Origin: Sulfurimonas xiamenensis
GTDB taxonomy: Bacteria; Campylobacterota; Campylobacteria; Campylobacterales; Sulfurimonadaceae
DNA length: 64,000 nucleotides
NCBI RefSeq assembly: GCF_009258045.1
Contig: NZ_CP041166.1
Coordinates: 1,612,001 to 1,676,000, forward strand
Direction: 5' to 3'
Positions 43,562-53,759 of this stretch are shown here, one piece after another. The position numbers were made by a program, and so were the translations under genes. Each line of letters opens with the position of its first letter. Positions within the stretch are counted from its first letter, which is position 1. The notes beneath the pieces were generated by a model. That model ran no database searches. It was not told the DNA's origin and was given only the letters and a program-made list of their open reading frames with translations.

Positions 43562-46048
43562 TTACACCCTTTCTATCGAAGCTGTTGCAAAGCGGTATGA
43601 GCTAAACAATGCCTCTGAATTTAATTTAGGATCAAATGTCGGCAGAATTACTATATCTCCGCTGATCTTATTGTCACTTACGATATTAGCTACAAGTTCA
43701 CCGTTTTGACTCTTCACTCTTACGCTCTCCCCTTCATTGAAATCAGATTTGCTTAAAAACTCTTCACTCATATAAACACCGCTTACCTCATCAAGGTTTG
43801 CGGTTTTATATGTAAACGGTGTGAATTGTCTTACTGGATTTGCCATATAGATTAAACTGCCCTCTAGTTTTTCATCACCAAATGCAGCAACTGCCTCATC
43901 ACCGCTTGTAACAGTTGAAATATTTTCTAACAAATATCCGCGATGCTCAGTACCGTCATTATCATAGTGATTTGGAAGATTATCAAACTCTTGTGCTTTA
44001 AATCCTTTGTCTTCAGGAAGCATCTTAGTATATTCAATCACATGCTCTGCATTAAGCCCGAGTTCATTCGCAATGTCATTTAACTCATAACCGTTATAAC
44101 CGATTGCTGCATTTGTAGGGTTGACTCTTTTATTGATGCTTGTAAGCGTTCCCTCTTGCTGATTTATTGCCGGCATATCAAGATCACCATCACCAAGAGC
44201 AGATAGCGTAAAATCTCCCTTAGTATTGTAACCAATTGCGTATGAGCCGACTTCATCATCAAGCTCACAGATTAAAGAGACACCAAGCGTATTTGTCAAA
44301 TTCGGTATCATCACAAGCTCAAATGCACTGTATTTTTCAATAAGAGCTAAAAGGCGGGCAAGATTTTTTGAGTTTGGATGAGTATAGAGATCCGGTCCTG
44401 CAATTAAAACAAAACTATCTTTTTTAGCAAGATTTTTCTCTAAAGTCTCCATAAATTTATCGTCCGCACCTAAAATCTCTAAAAGGCGATTATCATCAAC
44501 TTCTACCTCTTTAGAAACTTTTTTAGGAACCATCTTTTTCTTCTCTTCTTCTACCTCTTCCTCTTCGCCTGTCTCTTCATTCTTTTTCATAACTTTAACA
44601 ATTTCGGTAATCTCTTCTTTGATTATCTCTTCAACCGTTATAGTTTTTGTAGAGTGAAATGATGCCAGATAAGAGACTATATCTGAGGGAAGTTTCTCTT
44701 TATCTGCAAAAAGATCAAGAATCAGATAAAGAACAGCTTCTTCTTGCAGCGGTGCATGATACATAGTCATGATGCTTTTTCCAAGCCCCTCTATTACAGG
44801 ATCTTTTAGAGGATGAAAATAAAGACCTGCACCTTTGTTTACTGTCATGGAGTTGTTAAGCGCATATCTTGCGTTTGGATTATCACTTTTTAATGCAGCC
44901 CCTACAGAGATAACAAAGTTAGCGTTGTGAGTAGCTTCAAGGTCATAACCATATAATTTTGTTCCGCTGATTTCGCTATAGTTGTTTAAAAATGTTTGGA
45001 AAGCTTTTGCTTCACTGTTTACAAGCTTGTAACCGAACTTCTCTTTTAGTTTTTGTAAAAGATATGCCTCTTCATTTGTTATAGTAGATGTAAATTTAAT
45101 AGTATCGGCTTTTTTAAACGCTTCTATCGCATTGGCAAATGCTTTCTCATCTTTTGCTTCAACTCTGTTTTGATAATCAAATCCGTATCTTCCCGCACCG
45201 CAAAGTGAAACATAGTTCCACTCATTCATAACACGGTAAATTTTTTCATCTGTATTGTCAATGCTTGTATGTTTTACATCATAGCTTATTTGACATCCTG
45301 CAGAGCAGTGTCCGCATGTAGCAGGAATTTGCTTAAGTTCCCATGCATTTGAAGTATAGATAAAGTGTGTATCAACAAGTGCTCCAACAGGACAAACAGC
45401 AGCACACTCGCCACAGCTCGTACAATCAAGCATCTCTTCACCGCTTGTTAAACCGATAAGAGATTTGTTAAGTTTGTTCCACATAGCATACGCATCTTTT
45501 GGCATACTCTCTTTATACTCTGCTTCAAGTGCATCAGCACCACGCGGAACTGTTTTAAGTGCATTGTCGCCAATCATATCTTTACATGCAGTAACACATC
45601 TCTCACAAACGATACATAGACCCGGGTTGTAGTGAATATGCCCCCAGTCTTTATCTTTTCTATTGACATCTTTAACCGCATAATGCTGTGAGTCTACACC
45701 CATTTCCAATGTATAGTTTTGAAGCTCACACTCTCCAGACTGATCACAAACACCACATTGAAGCGGATGGTTTACATCATAAACCTCCATAATCGCACGG
45801 CGCTCTTTTACAATATTTTCAGTCATTGTGGCAATATTCATGCCTTCTTTGGATTTTGCGTTACATGCATATACCTGCTTGCCGTCGGCTTCAACCAGAC
45901 ATAAACGACACGCCAGTGTCGGACTGCATCTTGTTAAATAACAAATTGCCGGTATAAAGATATCATTTGCACGGGCAGCATTAAGTATGTACTCGCCCTC
46001 TTGCGTCTGAATCTCTTTTCCATCAATATTTATAGTAATTTTACTCAT
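43562..46048 (-). CDS. nuoG: NuoG paralogue 2 (NADH-quinone oxidoreductase subunit G)
   Basis: 828 residues. Cluster sites in order: [2Fe-2S] CYLTRCSPTLACRLC; His-Cys N5 site HPLQCGVCDQSGEC; N4-type sites CIVCERCVTAC and CTSCGECAAVCP; and the N7 site CGHCSAGC with a distant LCGAGRYG cysteine. A molybdopterin-oxidoreductase-like scaffold follows. Residues about 470-520 carry a Glu/Lys/Val-rich insertion (MKKNEETGEEEEVEEEKKK). It is a tandem paralogue of the gene at 46041-48290 and overlaps it by 8 bp. All cluster ligands are kept, so it looks functional. Confidence 0.93.
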   Translation of the reverse strand: MSKITINIDGKEIQTQEGEYILNAARANDIFIPAICYLTRCSPTLACRLCLVEADGKQVYACNAKSKEGMNIATMTENIVKERRAIMEVYDVNHPLQCGVCDQSGECELQNYTLEMGVDSQHYAVKDVNRKDKDWGHIHYNPGLCIVCERCVTACKDMIGDNALKTVPRGADALEAEYKESMPKDAYAMWNKLNKSLIGLTSGEEMLDCTSCGECAAVCPVGALVDTHFIYTSNAWELKQIPATCGHCSAGCQISYDVKHTSIDNTDEKIYRVMNEWNYVSLCGAGRYGFDYQNRVEAKDEKAFANAIEAFKKADTIKFTSTITNEEAYLLQKLKEKFGYKLVNSEAKAFQTFLNNYSEISGTKLYGYDLEATHNANFVISVGAALKSDNPNARYALNNSMTVNKGAGLYFHPLKDPVIEGLGKSIMTMYHAPLQEEAVLYLILDLFADKEKLPSDIVSYLASFHSTKTITVEEIIKEEITEIVKVMKKNEETGEEEEVEEEKKKMVPKKVSKEVEVDDNRLLEILGADDKFMETLEKNLAKKDSFVLIAGPDLYTHPNSKNLARLLALIEKYSAFELVMIPNLTNTLGVSLICELDDEVGSYAIGYNTKGDFTLSALGDGDLDMPAINQQEGTLTSINKRVNPTNAAIGYNGYELNDIANELGLNAEHVIEYTKMLPEDKGFKAQEFDNLPNHYDNDGTEHRGYLLENISTVTSGDEAVAAFGDEKLEGSLIYMANPVRQFTPFTYKTANLDEVSGVYMSEEFLSKSDFNEGESVRVKSQNGELVANIVSDNKISGDIVILPTFDPKLNSEALFSSYRFATASIERV

Positions 46049-48290
46049 TACTTACTCTCACTATTTTGGATTTTTCAAATCTATATCTGCTGGCATCTAC
46101 ATCTATATCAAATGCAGGATTAAGCGCTATAGTTCCTTTAAGTTCATTATCTAACTTAAACTCTCTTTGGATTTTGGTTGACCCAAAACTAATCTCAACC
46201 AGATCACCATCTGAAATTTTTGCGGCTACACTAAATTGAGCAGAACCTCTTAAAAAATTCTCTTTAGGAAGCTGTTTGGTTCTGTTTGTATAGTTGTTAA
46301 ACTGAAGTACAGGATCACAGTGATAAACAATAGTTCCGTTAAACTCAGGCAGATCATCAGGTTCTTCAATACGACCATTTACTTCACAGATAACTTCATC
46401 AAGCAGATAGCCCCGGCTGTCTTCACCCATAGGCGATAAAAAATTCTCTAAATCATCAAAGTCTATCTCTTTGAATCCGGAATTTTTATTTAGCTCTTTT
46501 GTATAATCAACTGTATTGTTTTTATAAATTTCAAAAACCTGTGCAATATCATTTAAAGAATATCCTTCAAAATTAAGTGCCACATTGGTTGGAAGTACTC
46601 TATTATCAATATTTACAACAGTTCCTTCTTGCTGATTGAGCGCTGGAATATCCAGATCTCCATCACCTAATGAAGAGATAATAAAATCACCTTTGGCATT
46701 ATACCCGACTACATTTGAAATATTTTCATCAACATCAAGCGAATTAATAAGCGAAACTCCTAGAGTATTAACTTCGCGAGGTATAACAATCAAAGAGAAG
46801 TCGCTATATTTTTCTATAAGTGCCGCCAATTTTGCTATGTTTTTAGAACGCTCATGTGCTATTAGATCATTGCCTAATATAAGAGTTCTTTTTTTTGCTC
46901 TTGCGAAAGATTGCATCATAAAAGAGAGCTCTTCTTCGCCGATATTTGTCTCAGCATACAGATAACCCAAATCCAAATCATCAAAAAACGCTCTTTCATC
47001 ATTATCCAAATCGGAATCTTTTAAAATTGCATACGCCAAAAGCGCCATAACGCCCTCTTCTGTTCCTACTTCATACTTCATAAACTGAGTAGTTACATTT
47101 TGCATTAAAACATCTTCCATAGGGTGCGCATAAAGAATTTTTGCACCATTATGTTTTGAAGCTGTAGTTAGTGCATATCTTACACCTGGATTATCCGTTG
47201 CTATTCTGCTCCCGATAATTATTGCGGCATCTGATTGCTTTATTGCATCAAGTGTAGCGCTGTGGTGAAGTTTTCCGCTTATAGTACTGTAAGCTCTCAT
47301 AAACTCTGCAAATTTTCTTGCATCTTCATTGAATAGCTTGATTCCCAGCTTCTCTCTTAAAAGTTCCAGAATATGCGCTTCTTCATTTGTAATCATAGAA
47401 GAGAAGCGAATCGCTTTTGCATTTTTCAAAGCTTCTATTGCTCTGTTAAATGCGGTTTCATCTCTTTTTGCTTTGTTGTCAAAATCAAAACCAAATCGTC
47501 CCGCACCGCACAAAGAGGCAAATTCAAAGTTGTTTTTCACTCTGTAGATTTCATCTGAACCATTAACTCCGCTGTGTCTTGTCTCATACTCAAGCGGACA
47601 TCCGGCAGAGCAGTGAGCACATGTGGCAGGAACACGATTTAGCTCCCACGCATTTGCTCTGTATTTAAAGTTGCTGCTTGTAAGAGCGCCTACAGGACAA
47701 ACTGCAATACACTCACCGCAGAATGTACAATCCAAAGTATCACTGTTTTTTGGGATAATAGTTGAGCTGTACCCGCCGAATTTTACCTCTATGGCATCAT
47801 CTCCAATTACTTCATTACATACATGCACACACTTTTCGCATAATATACAAAGTGAAGGTTCATAATCAATAAGTCCCCAATGCTGTAAAGGACGAAGCTG
47901 ATCACGAGCTGAAAAATCTTGTCGTTCTACATTAAATTCTAATGTTTTATTTTGAAGATCACATTCGCCTGATTTATCACAAACACCACACTCTAGAGGA
48001 TGATTTACATCATATAGTTTCATAATGTTTGTTCTCTCATTTTCAAGAGCATCATTATGTGTAGTAATCTCTATTCCCTCAGTTGGAGGCGTATTACAGC
48101 TTAAAATAAAGCCTTCAACACCTTTGGCTTCGACCACACACATACGACATGATGCACAAGGAGTCGTTTTAGAGATATAACACATTGTCGGAATATATAT
48201 GCCGTTTTTGCGAGCTACGGTTAAAATAGTCTCGCCTTTTTGTGCCTCTACTTGGATGCCGTCAATTTTAAAATTTATCAATTTATTCAT
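46041..48290 (-). CDS. nuoG: NuoG paralogue 1 (NADH-quinone oxidoreductase subunit G)
   Basis: About 749 residues from the ATG at 48290 (an ATG at 48299 abuts GAGG and is less likely). It shares the full cluster set with its neighbour: CYISKTTPCASCRMC, HPLECGVCDKSGEC, CILCEKCVHVC, CTFCGECIAVCP and CAHCSAGC. It lacks the Glu/Lys insertion. Shared blocks such as LDIPALNQQEGT and NRVLPTN show that the two arose by duplication. It lies 12 bp after the flavoprotein gene. Confidence 0.93.
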   Translation of the reverse strand: MNKLINFKIDGIQVEAQKGETILTVARKNGIYIPTMCYISKTTPCASCRMCVVEAKGVEGFILSCNTPPTEGIEITTHNDALENERTNIMKLYDVNHPLECGVCDKSGECDLQNKTLEFNVERQDFSARDQLRPLQHWGLIDYEPSLCILCEKCVHVCNEVIGDDAIEVKFGGYSSTIIPKNSDTLDCTFCGECIAVCPVGALTSSNFKYRANAWELNRVPATCAHCSAGCPLEYETRHSGVNGSDEIYRVKNNFEFASLCGAGRFGFDFDNKAKRDETAFNRAIEALKNAKAIRFSSMITNEEAHILELLREKLGIKLFNEDARKFAEFMRAYSTISGKLHHSATLDAIKQSDAAIIIGSRIATDNPGVRYALTTASKHNGAKILYAHPMEDVLMQNVTTQFMKYEVGTEEGVMALLAYAILKDSDLDNDERAFFDDLDLGYLYAETNIGEEELSFMMQSFARAKKRTLILGNDLIAHERSKNIAKLAALIEKYSDFSLIVIPREVNTLGVSLINSLDVDENISNVVGYNAKGDFIISSLGDGDLDIPALNQQEGTVVNIDNRVLPTNVALNFEGYSLNDIAQVFEIYKNNTVDYTKELNKNSGFKEIDFDDLENFLSPMGEDSRGYLLDEVICEVNGRIEEPDDLPEFNGTIVYHCDPVLQFNNYTNRTKQLPKENFLRGSAQFSVAAKISDGDLVEISFGSTKIQREFKLDNELKGTIALNPAFDIDVDASRYRFEKSKIVRVSNE

Positions 48291-48302
48291 ATCTCCCATC
48301 CT

Positions 48303-50336
48303 CTAAGCCTGCACCATAGCAATATAATAACAACGCATACAGCGTTCTGCTTCACTTATCGCCTCTTCTTGTGTAAAACCTAAATTTACCTCTTTGTTGT
48401 TATATTTTCTATCCTCAACATCAAGAACCGTAGAGTGTTGACGAGGCACTCCCGGCAACCATCCGGTTATTTTCTCTTTTTTATCATATACACGAAGCTT
48501 TCTTAAGTGATCTTCCATAATCTCATCGTCAGTTAAACTTATCTCGCCTGTTTGAACATATCTGCTCATTACAGAAGCCGCTCTTTTTGCCTGTCCTACT
48601 GCATTAACAATTGTCATCGGACCATATTCACAATCTCCTGAAGCAAAAATACCTTTACGAGATGTCATATAATCTTTACCATTTGTTTTTATTGTTCCCC
48701 ATGAAGTCATCTCTATCTCCCACTCTTGCGGAAGAAGTTTTAAATCGGCTGATTGTGAAACTGCAGGAATAAGATAATCCGCTTTAATCTCATACGACTC
48801 TCCCTCAATTTTCACAAGTTGAGCACGACCGCCCTCTGGATCAGGAACAAGTTCAAACTTATCTATAAGCAGTGATTTGAGAATATCATTCTCATCTCTT
48901 ATCTCAGCAACTGCAGAGTGAAACAGAAATTCCACTCCTTCTTCTACAGCTTCATGATACTCCTCATAAGTCGTGTTTTTAATAATAGTTTTCTCATCTC
49001 TACGATAAATCATATAAACTTTTTTTGCATTAGCTCTAATTGCACATCTTACAACATCCATTGAGGTAAATCCACCACCGACACATACAACGGTTTTACC
49101 TGTCAAATCAACATAGTCAGTCGTTAAAAGATTCTGCTCTTGCTCCTCTTTTGAGATGGTATATCCATACTTTTCATAAAGATTTACTTTATCCAAAAAG
49201 TCAATTGCACCCCAATATCCTTTGATTTGTGGTCTTTCATTTTCAGCATAAACTTTTTTAGAGATTCTAGTACCTGTAGCAACCATTACAGCATCATACT
49301 CTTTTTCAAATCTTCTCATATCATCAGCATTGATTTTAGAGTTTGTTATAAAGTTAACGCCCATATCTCTTACACACTCGATATCTTGATTGTACTTAGC
49401 TATAGGCATTCTGTATTCAGGAACACCGACGGCTACTTCACCTCCTAAAACAGGAAGTTCTTCATAAACATCTACCTCAACACCCTCAGCAGCCAGATAG
49501 TAAGCAGTCGTAAGTCCTGCAGGACCCGCTCCGATAACTGAAACTCTTTTGCCTATGCTCTCTTTTTTCTCCATCGGATGAAAAAAATCATATCCGTGAT
49601 CAGTCTCCCAATCAGCGCCCAAACGCTTTAGAGACATAATAGAGATAGGCTCATCAAGATTTGTACGACGACATGCATCTTCACATGGGTGTGGACAAAC
49701 GCGGCCACAAACATGTGCAAGCGGCATAGTTTGACGCGTTGCCATAAGGGAATCATCCATTCTAAGGTCTCTAACTCCCTCAATATAACCCGGAATATCT
49801 ACATGCGAAGGACAGGCATCAGTACACGGTGCAGTAATTTTTGCGATGTAACCAATCTCATCATAATAATGCCTAGACGGTTTCTGCTCATTTATACACT
49901 CTAAAAATGTATCTTCAAAATGTGTCATTAAATCAATAATAGGATTTGGAACAGTTTTTCCAATTTCACATTTTGAAGTAATCTGCATACTTTTACCGAT
50001 CTCTTTTAGATGATCCAAATCAGCTACACTTCCCTCACCGCGAGCAATTTTATCAAGCTGATCATACAAAATTCTGCCACCCCATCTTCCGGGTGCGCAT
50101 CGTCCACACGCTTCAGAGTACTCTTGATACTGCGCAGCATACTCCATAGCCAAACGAATCACATCAACATCTTTATCAAAAAGAGCGACACCATCCCAAC
50201 CTATAAAAGCTTTAGATTCTCGATGATTATCATATTGTGCAGGTAAGTTATAAGCTGTTTCTTCCCACTCTTGCTCAGGTTTGTTAATATTGTTTATTAA
50301 CTCGCCGTTCCAAGTAGAAAAATATACTTTACTCAA
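48303..50336 (-). CDS. NuoF-tail/GltD-like FAD-NAD(P) oxidoreductase of complex I
   Basis: 677 residues in the nuoF position. Residues about 60-150 resemble the C-terminal iron-sulfur region of NuoF: EACGRCAPG at 76-83 and a distant Cys123; the third ligand of CGxCxPC is Gly83. From 165 a GltD-like part begins: an iron-sulfur segment with cysteines at 171, 175, 210, 214, 218 and 222, the FAD motif VIGAGPAGLTTAYYL near 268, the NAD(P) motif VVCVGGGFTSMDVV and IFASGDCEYGPMTIVNAVGQAKRAA. The tail ends in AERCMRCYY. The FMN/NADH domain of NuoF is absent. It probably feeds electrons to the NuoG proteins; the donor (NADPH, NADH or a flavodoxin/ferredoxin) is open. Confidence 0.8.
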   Translation of the reverse strand: MSKVYFSTWNGELINNINKPEQEWEETAYNLPAQYDNHRESKAFIGWDGVALFDKDVDVIRLAMEYAAQYQEYSEACGRCAPGRWGGRILYDQLDKIARGEGSVADLDHLKEIGKSMQITSKCEIGKTVPNPIIDLMTHFEDTFLECINEQKPSRHYYDEIGYIAKITAPCTDACPSHVDIPGYIEGVRDLRMDDSLMATRQTMPLAHVCGRVCPHPCEDACRRTNLDEPISIMSLKRLGADWETDHGYDFFHPMEKKESIGKRVSVIGAGPAGLTTAYYLAAEGVEVDVYEELPVLGGEVAVGVPEYRMPIAKYNQDIECVRDMGVNFITNSKINADDMRRFEKEYDAVMVATGTRISKKVYAENERPQIKGYWGAIDFLDKVNLYEKYGYTISKEEQEQNLLTTDYVDLTGKTVVCVGGGFTSMDVVRCAIRANAKKVYMIYRRDEKTIIKNTTYEEYHEAVEEGVEFLFHSAVAEIRDENDILKSLLIDKFELVPDPEGGRAQLVKIEGESYEIKADYLIPAVSQSADLKLLPQEWEIEMTSWGTIKTNGKDYMTSRKGIFASGDCEYGPMTIVNAVGQAKRAASVMSRYVQTGEISLTDDEIMEDHLRKLRVYDKKEKITGWLPGVPRQHSTVLDVEDRKYNNKEVNLGFTQEEAISEAERCMRCYYIAMVQA

Positions 50337-50350
50337 AATTCAGATCCTAT

Positions 50351-50572
50351 CTATTTTTTCGTTACGATAGTCCAGTCGACTTCGTTAAACTTTAAAGAGT
50401 TCAATAACTCATATCCGCACTCTTTTACCAAATCCGCAGATCTTTGAATAGGTGAAAAATCACCAATCTCAAATAAAAAAATTGCAACTTCTCCTGCTTT
50501 ATGAGATACTAAAATCTCTCTCATGCGAGGCTCAAAACCATCTTTTAAATGTCTTAAATCATATCTTTTCAT
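50351..50572 (-). CDS. Small NuoE-replacing complex I protein
   Basis: 73 residues ([17 protein letters not shown] start, LVKECGYELLNSLKFNEVDW near the end). It occupies the nuoE position but has none of the four cysteines of a NuoE thioredoxin-like [2Fe-2S] domain. I recall similar short proteins at this site in Campylobacter and Helicobacter nuo operons. It overlaps nuoD by one base. The function is unknown; it may tether the flavoprotein. Confidence 0.72.
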   Translation of the reverse strand: MKRYDLRHLKDGFEPRMREILVSHKAGEVAIFLFEIGDFSPIQRSADLVKECGYELLNSLKFNEVDWTIVTKK

Positions 50573-51810
50573 TAGCGGTCTACCTCTCCAAAAACGATAT
50601 TTGTTGTACCGATAATCGAAACAACATCCGGAATATAGTGACCAGGAAGAAGGTCTGTTAAAATCCCCGTGTGCCAGAATGACGGCGCGCGAAGTTTTAG
50701 TCTGTATGGGTATGGTCCGCCTTGAGAGTTGATATAAAAACCAAGTTCGCCTTTTGGAGACTCAGTTGCTACATAAACTTCTCCGACAGGAGGTCTCATA
50801 CCTTGTGTTACAAGAACAAAGTGCTGCATTAAAGAGTAGTTTTGCGTCATAATGTCAAGCTTTGGAGCAGAGACATATTTAGGCGCATGAGCCATAAGTT
50901 CTGTTTGATTATTTTTTACCGTCTCTTCATACATATCAATTGTTTGATAAAGAATCTTTGCAGACTCTCTCATCTCTTCCATATAAATACGGTATCTTGC
51001 AAAGTTATCACCCTTGTCAGAGTAAGGCACTCTGAACTCTACTTCATCGTAAAGCTCGTACGGCTCCTCTTTGCGAATATCCCATGCAACACCGCTAGCT
51101 CTTAACATAGGACCTGTACATCCCCATGAAAGCGCCATCTCTTTTGAGATAGTTCCCACCTCTTCCATTCTCATTAACCAAATACGGTTCGTATCAAGAA
51201 GATCTTCATAATCTTTTATGTTTTGAGGAAGTTTATCCAAAAATGTTCTTAATTGAGCGATAAAACTATCTTGAATATCTAAAGGAACTCCGCCGATGCG
51301 GATAGCTGCATGCGTAAGTCTTGCTCCACAATACCCTTCGATAATATCCATAAGATACTCTCTCTCGCGAAAAGCAAAAAGGAAAACCGTCATAGCACCG
51401 ATGTCAAGAGCAGTCGTTGCCAGCCAGAAAAGGTGGCTCATAAGACGGTTGATCTCTAAAAGCATCATACGGATAACTTTTGCACGACGAGGCACCTCAA
51501 GACCTATAAGCCTCTCAACTGCCAAAGCAAAACCATAATTATTAGAAGATGACGCGATGTAATCCATACGGTCGGTTGTCGGCATAAACTCATTGTAAAT
51601 CATATTCTCAGCCATCTTCTCCATACCGCGGTGAAGATACCCGATATCTGGATGTGCTTTTACAATCATCTCTTGCTGCAAATGAAGCATTAAACGAAGC
51701 TGTCCGTGAGCTGAAGGGTGCTGTGGACCAAAGTTTAAAATCAGCTCATTATCTTCCCTGTCAAAAGTGATATTTTCAAAAAACGGGTTTAATCTATTTT
51801 TTACTTGCAT
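50572..51810 (-). CDS. nuoD: NADH-quinone oxidoreductase subunit D
   Basis: 412 residues, the 49-kDa quinone-site subunit related to [NiFe] hydrogenase large subunits. [31 protein letters not shown] and [11 protein letters not shown] are signatures, and the C-terminus ends VFGEVDR as is usual. It is not fused to NuoC. Confidence 0.97.
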   Translation of the reverse strand: MQVKNRLNPFFENITFDREDNELILNFGPQHPSAHGQLRLMLHLQQEMIVKAHPDIGYLHRGMEKMAENMIYNEFMPTTDRMDYIASSSNNYGFALAVERLIGLEVPRRAKVIRMMLLEINRLMSHLFWLATTALDIGAMTVFLFAFREREYLMDIIEGYCGARLTHAAIRIGGVPLDIQDSFIAQLRTFLDKLPQNIKDYEDLLDTNRIWLMRMEEVGTISKEMALSWGCTGPMLRASGVAWDIRKEEPYELYDEVEFRVPYSDKGDNFARYRIYMEEMRESAKILYQTIDMYEETVKNNQTELMAHAPKYVSAPKLDIMTQNYSLMQHFVLVTQGMRPPVGEVYVATESPKGELGFYINSQGGPYPYRLKLRAPSFWHTGILTDLLPGHYIPDVVSIIGTTNIVFGEVDR

Positions 51811-51818
51811 ATTACTAC

Positions 51819-52625
51819 CTATCTTTGAGGATCGTCTATAACGACCGAATCTTTTTTATCAAATTTTGTAATCATGAAAACACCACCTTCTTCTTGGTAA
51901 TTTTCTTCGTTTCTTGCTTCATTGCCCGTAATTTTTGTTCCTTTAGGAACTTCAAAACCTAAACGCGAAAATCTCTCAGAGTCATATCTGTCTACTTTTG
52001 CAGTATCACGAAGTTCAGGCCCGATTGCATCTCTTGCTTCTTTGCCGTAAATCTTGTCAACTTCATACCACGCTGCAAATTCATCACCTTGCAATGGATA
52101 AGTTTTTAAAAGCGGATGCCCCTGCCAATCGTAAGGCATAAGAATTCTTTTCATAAACGGATGTCCGTTTGCTTCGATACCGAACATATCAAACATTTCT
52201 CTCTCTGACCAGTCAGCAGAGCGGAAGAGTTTTTCAACCGAATTTACCGCCTCGCCTTTGTTGATAAACATTTTGATGCGAATGCGTTTGCGCTTATTCA
52301 TGCTTAGCATCTGATAAAAAACTTCAAAACCGCCTCTTTTTGCAAGCCAGTCAATTGCACTCATCTCTGTAAGCTGTGTATAATCACACTCGTCTCTTAA
52401 GAGCTCTAAAACCTGATAGTTATCTTCAGGATTAATGAAAACAACCATTTGACCGACTTGTATATATGCATCGATAACTTTAAATTTTGCTTTTATCGCT
52501 TCAAGATCTTTTGCGAAAACCTCATCACTCTCTACAGGTGACTTTGGTACCTGCGGTGCAACATAAAATCTGTCAGTGTAATAGGCTTTTTTCTGAACAT
52601 CGTCTTTTGGTTTATAAGCTCTCAT
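51819..52625 (-). CDS. nuoC: NADH-quinone oxidoreductase subunit C
   Basis: 268 residues. The 30-kDa signature [18 protein letters not shown]...[21 protein letters not shown] is present. It has an N-terminal extension of about 50 residues and a C-terminal tail of about 60. It overlaps the nuoB stop by one base. Confidence 0.96.
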   Translation of the reverse strand: MRAYKPKDDVQKKAYYTDRFYVAPQVPKSPVESDEVFAKDLEAIKAKFKVIDAYIQVGQMVVFINPEDNYQVLELLRDECDYTQLTEMSAIDWLAKRGGFEVFYQMLSMNKRKRIRIKMFINKGEAVNSVEKLFRSADWSEREMFDMFGIEANGHPFMKRILMPYDWQGHPLLKTYPLQGDEFAAWYEVDKIYGKEARDAIGPELRDTAKVDRYDSERFSRLGFEVPKGTKITGNEARNEENYQEEGGVFMITKFDKKDSVVIDDPQR

Positions 52626-53134
52626 TACATCAACCTTTTAGCTTTTTGTGCTCTTGATGCTTGATTTGCACGAATCTTTTTCTGAAGCAGCATCACGCCG
52701 TATTGAAGTGTTTCTGGACGAGGAGCACATCCCGGAAGATATAAATCAACAGGAATAATTCTATCGACTCCTTGAACGGTTGCATAAGTGTTAAACATAC
52801 CGCCTGTATTTGCGCATGAACCCATAGATATAACCCATTTTGGTTCTGTCATTTGATCATAAAGTCTTTTAATAAACTCTGCATGTTTTTTTGTAAGCGT
52901 TCCTGCGACTATCATAACATCTGACTGACGAGGAGAAGCTCTAAAGATGGTTCCAAAACGATCAAAGTCATATCTTGAAGCACCTGATGCCATCATCTCA
53001 ATACCGCAACAAGCAAGACCGTAAGTAAGCGCCCACAAAGAGTTTGAACGCCCCCAGTTTACAATTTTATCAATACTTGTAAGGGCAACCGGCAAACCGC
53101 CGTTTTGCGTATAATTTATTTTATGTTGTGCCAT
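52625..53134 (-). CDS. nuoB: NADH-quinone oxidoreductase subunit B
   Basis: 169 residues carrying cluster N2: the adjacent cysteines in [17 protein letters not shown] and LPGCAPRPE. The last electron carrier before quinone. Its start overlaps the end of nuoA by 19 bp. Confidence 0.97.
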   Translation of the reverse strand: MAQHKINYTQNGGLPVALTSIDKIVNWGRSNSLWALTYGLACCGIEMMASGASRYDFDRFGTIFRASPRQSDVMIVAGTLTKKHAEFIKRLYDQMTEPKWVISMGSCANTGGMFNTYATVQGVDRIIPVDLYLPGCAPRPETLQYGVMLLQKKIRANQASRAQKAKRLM

Positions 53135-53514
53135 TCAAGCGCTCCTTTTTTCCATGCATAAATAAAACCGATTGTCAAAAGCAGTATAAACATTAACATT
53201 TCGGCAAAACCAAACCATCCAAGCAGTTTAAAATCAACCGCCCAAGGGAACATAAAGACTATCTCTACATCAAAAAGTAAAAAAAGCAGTGCAAAAAGAT
53301 AAAACTGCGGAGAGATTCTGTTTGGCTGTTTTGTTACTTCAGGTCCACACTCATAAACCGACAATTTTATTTTTTCACTGTTTTTAGCTGCCAATGCACG
53401 ACTTGCCAAACGAGCAATAATCGTAGTCATTGTAAATGCACCAAATGTTAGAAGAAAAAGTACAAATACCCCAAAATAGGGATTTGCGGTACTAATATGC
53501 TCCATATAACCCAC
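53116..53514 (-). CDS. nuoA: NADH-quinone oxidoreductase subunit A
   Basis: 132 residues, three helices. The loop [16 protein letters not shown] carries the conserved YECG, and [15 protein letters not shown] is typical. First gene of the operon, with AGGTGGG before its start. Confidence 0.96.
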   Translation of the reverse strand: MGYMEHISTANPYFGVFVLFLLTFGAFTMTTIIARLASRALAAKNSEKIKLSVYECGPEVTKQPNRISPQFYLFALLFLLFDVEIVFMFPWAVDFKLLGWFGFAEMLMFILLLTIGFIYAWKKGALEWHNIK

Positions 53515-53605
53515 CTTTGTAATTATAATTGTTTTAAAACATATAAAAACATAAGCCGTTTGACTTAAATATTTTCATATTTTTTTAGAAAAAACAGTTA
53601 AAAGG

Positions 53606-53611
53606 ATTGTA
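53606..53611 (-). promoter_or_regulatory. Candidate -10 box of the nuo operon
   Basis: TACAAT with an extended TTTTTGC context, 92 bp before nuoA. The remaining part of 53515-53759 contains a weak GACTT/AAGTC hairpin at 53728-53746 near the acyltransferase stop and nothing else that I can support. Confidence 0.45.
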
Positions 53612-53759
53612 GCAAAAAGAGTATTAAATAAAAGATTAAGAGGATATTTGAGATGGCTGCTGTTACTAAATACTACATATTTTTTATATTATTATCACAA
53701 GTGTGAATTATTGAAACACATCACAAAGACTTAAATTTGCAAAGTCCTGATTTGTAACA

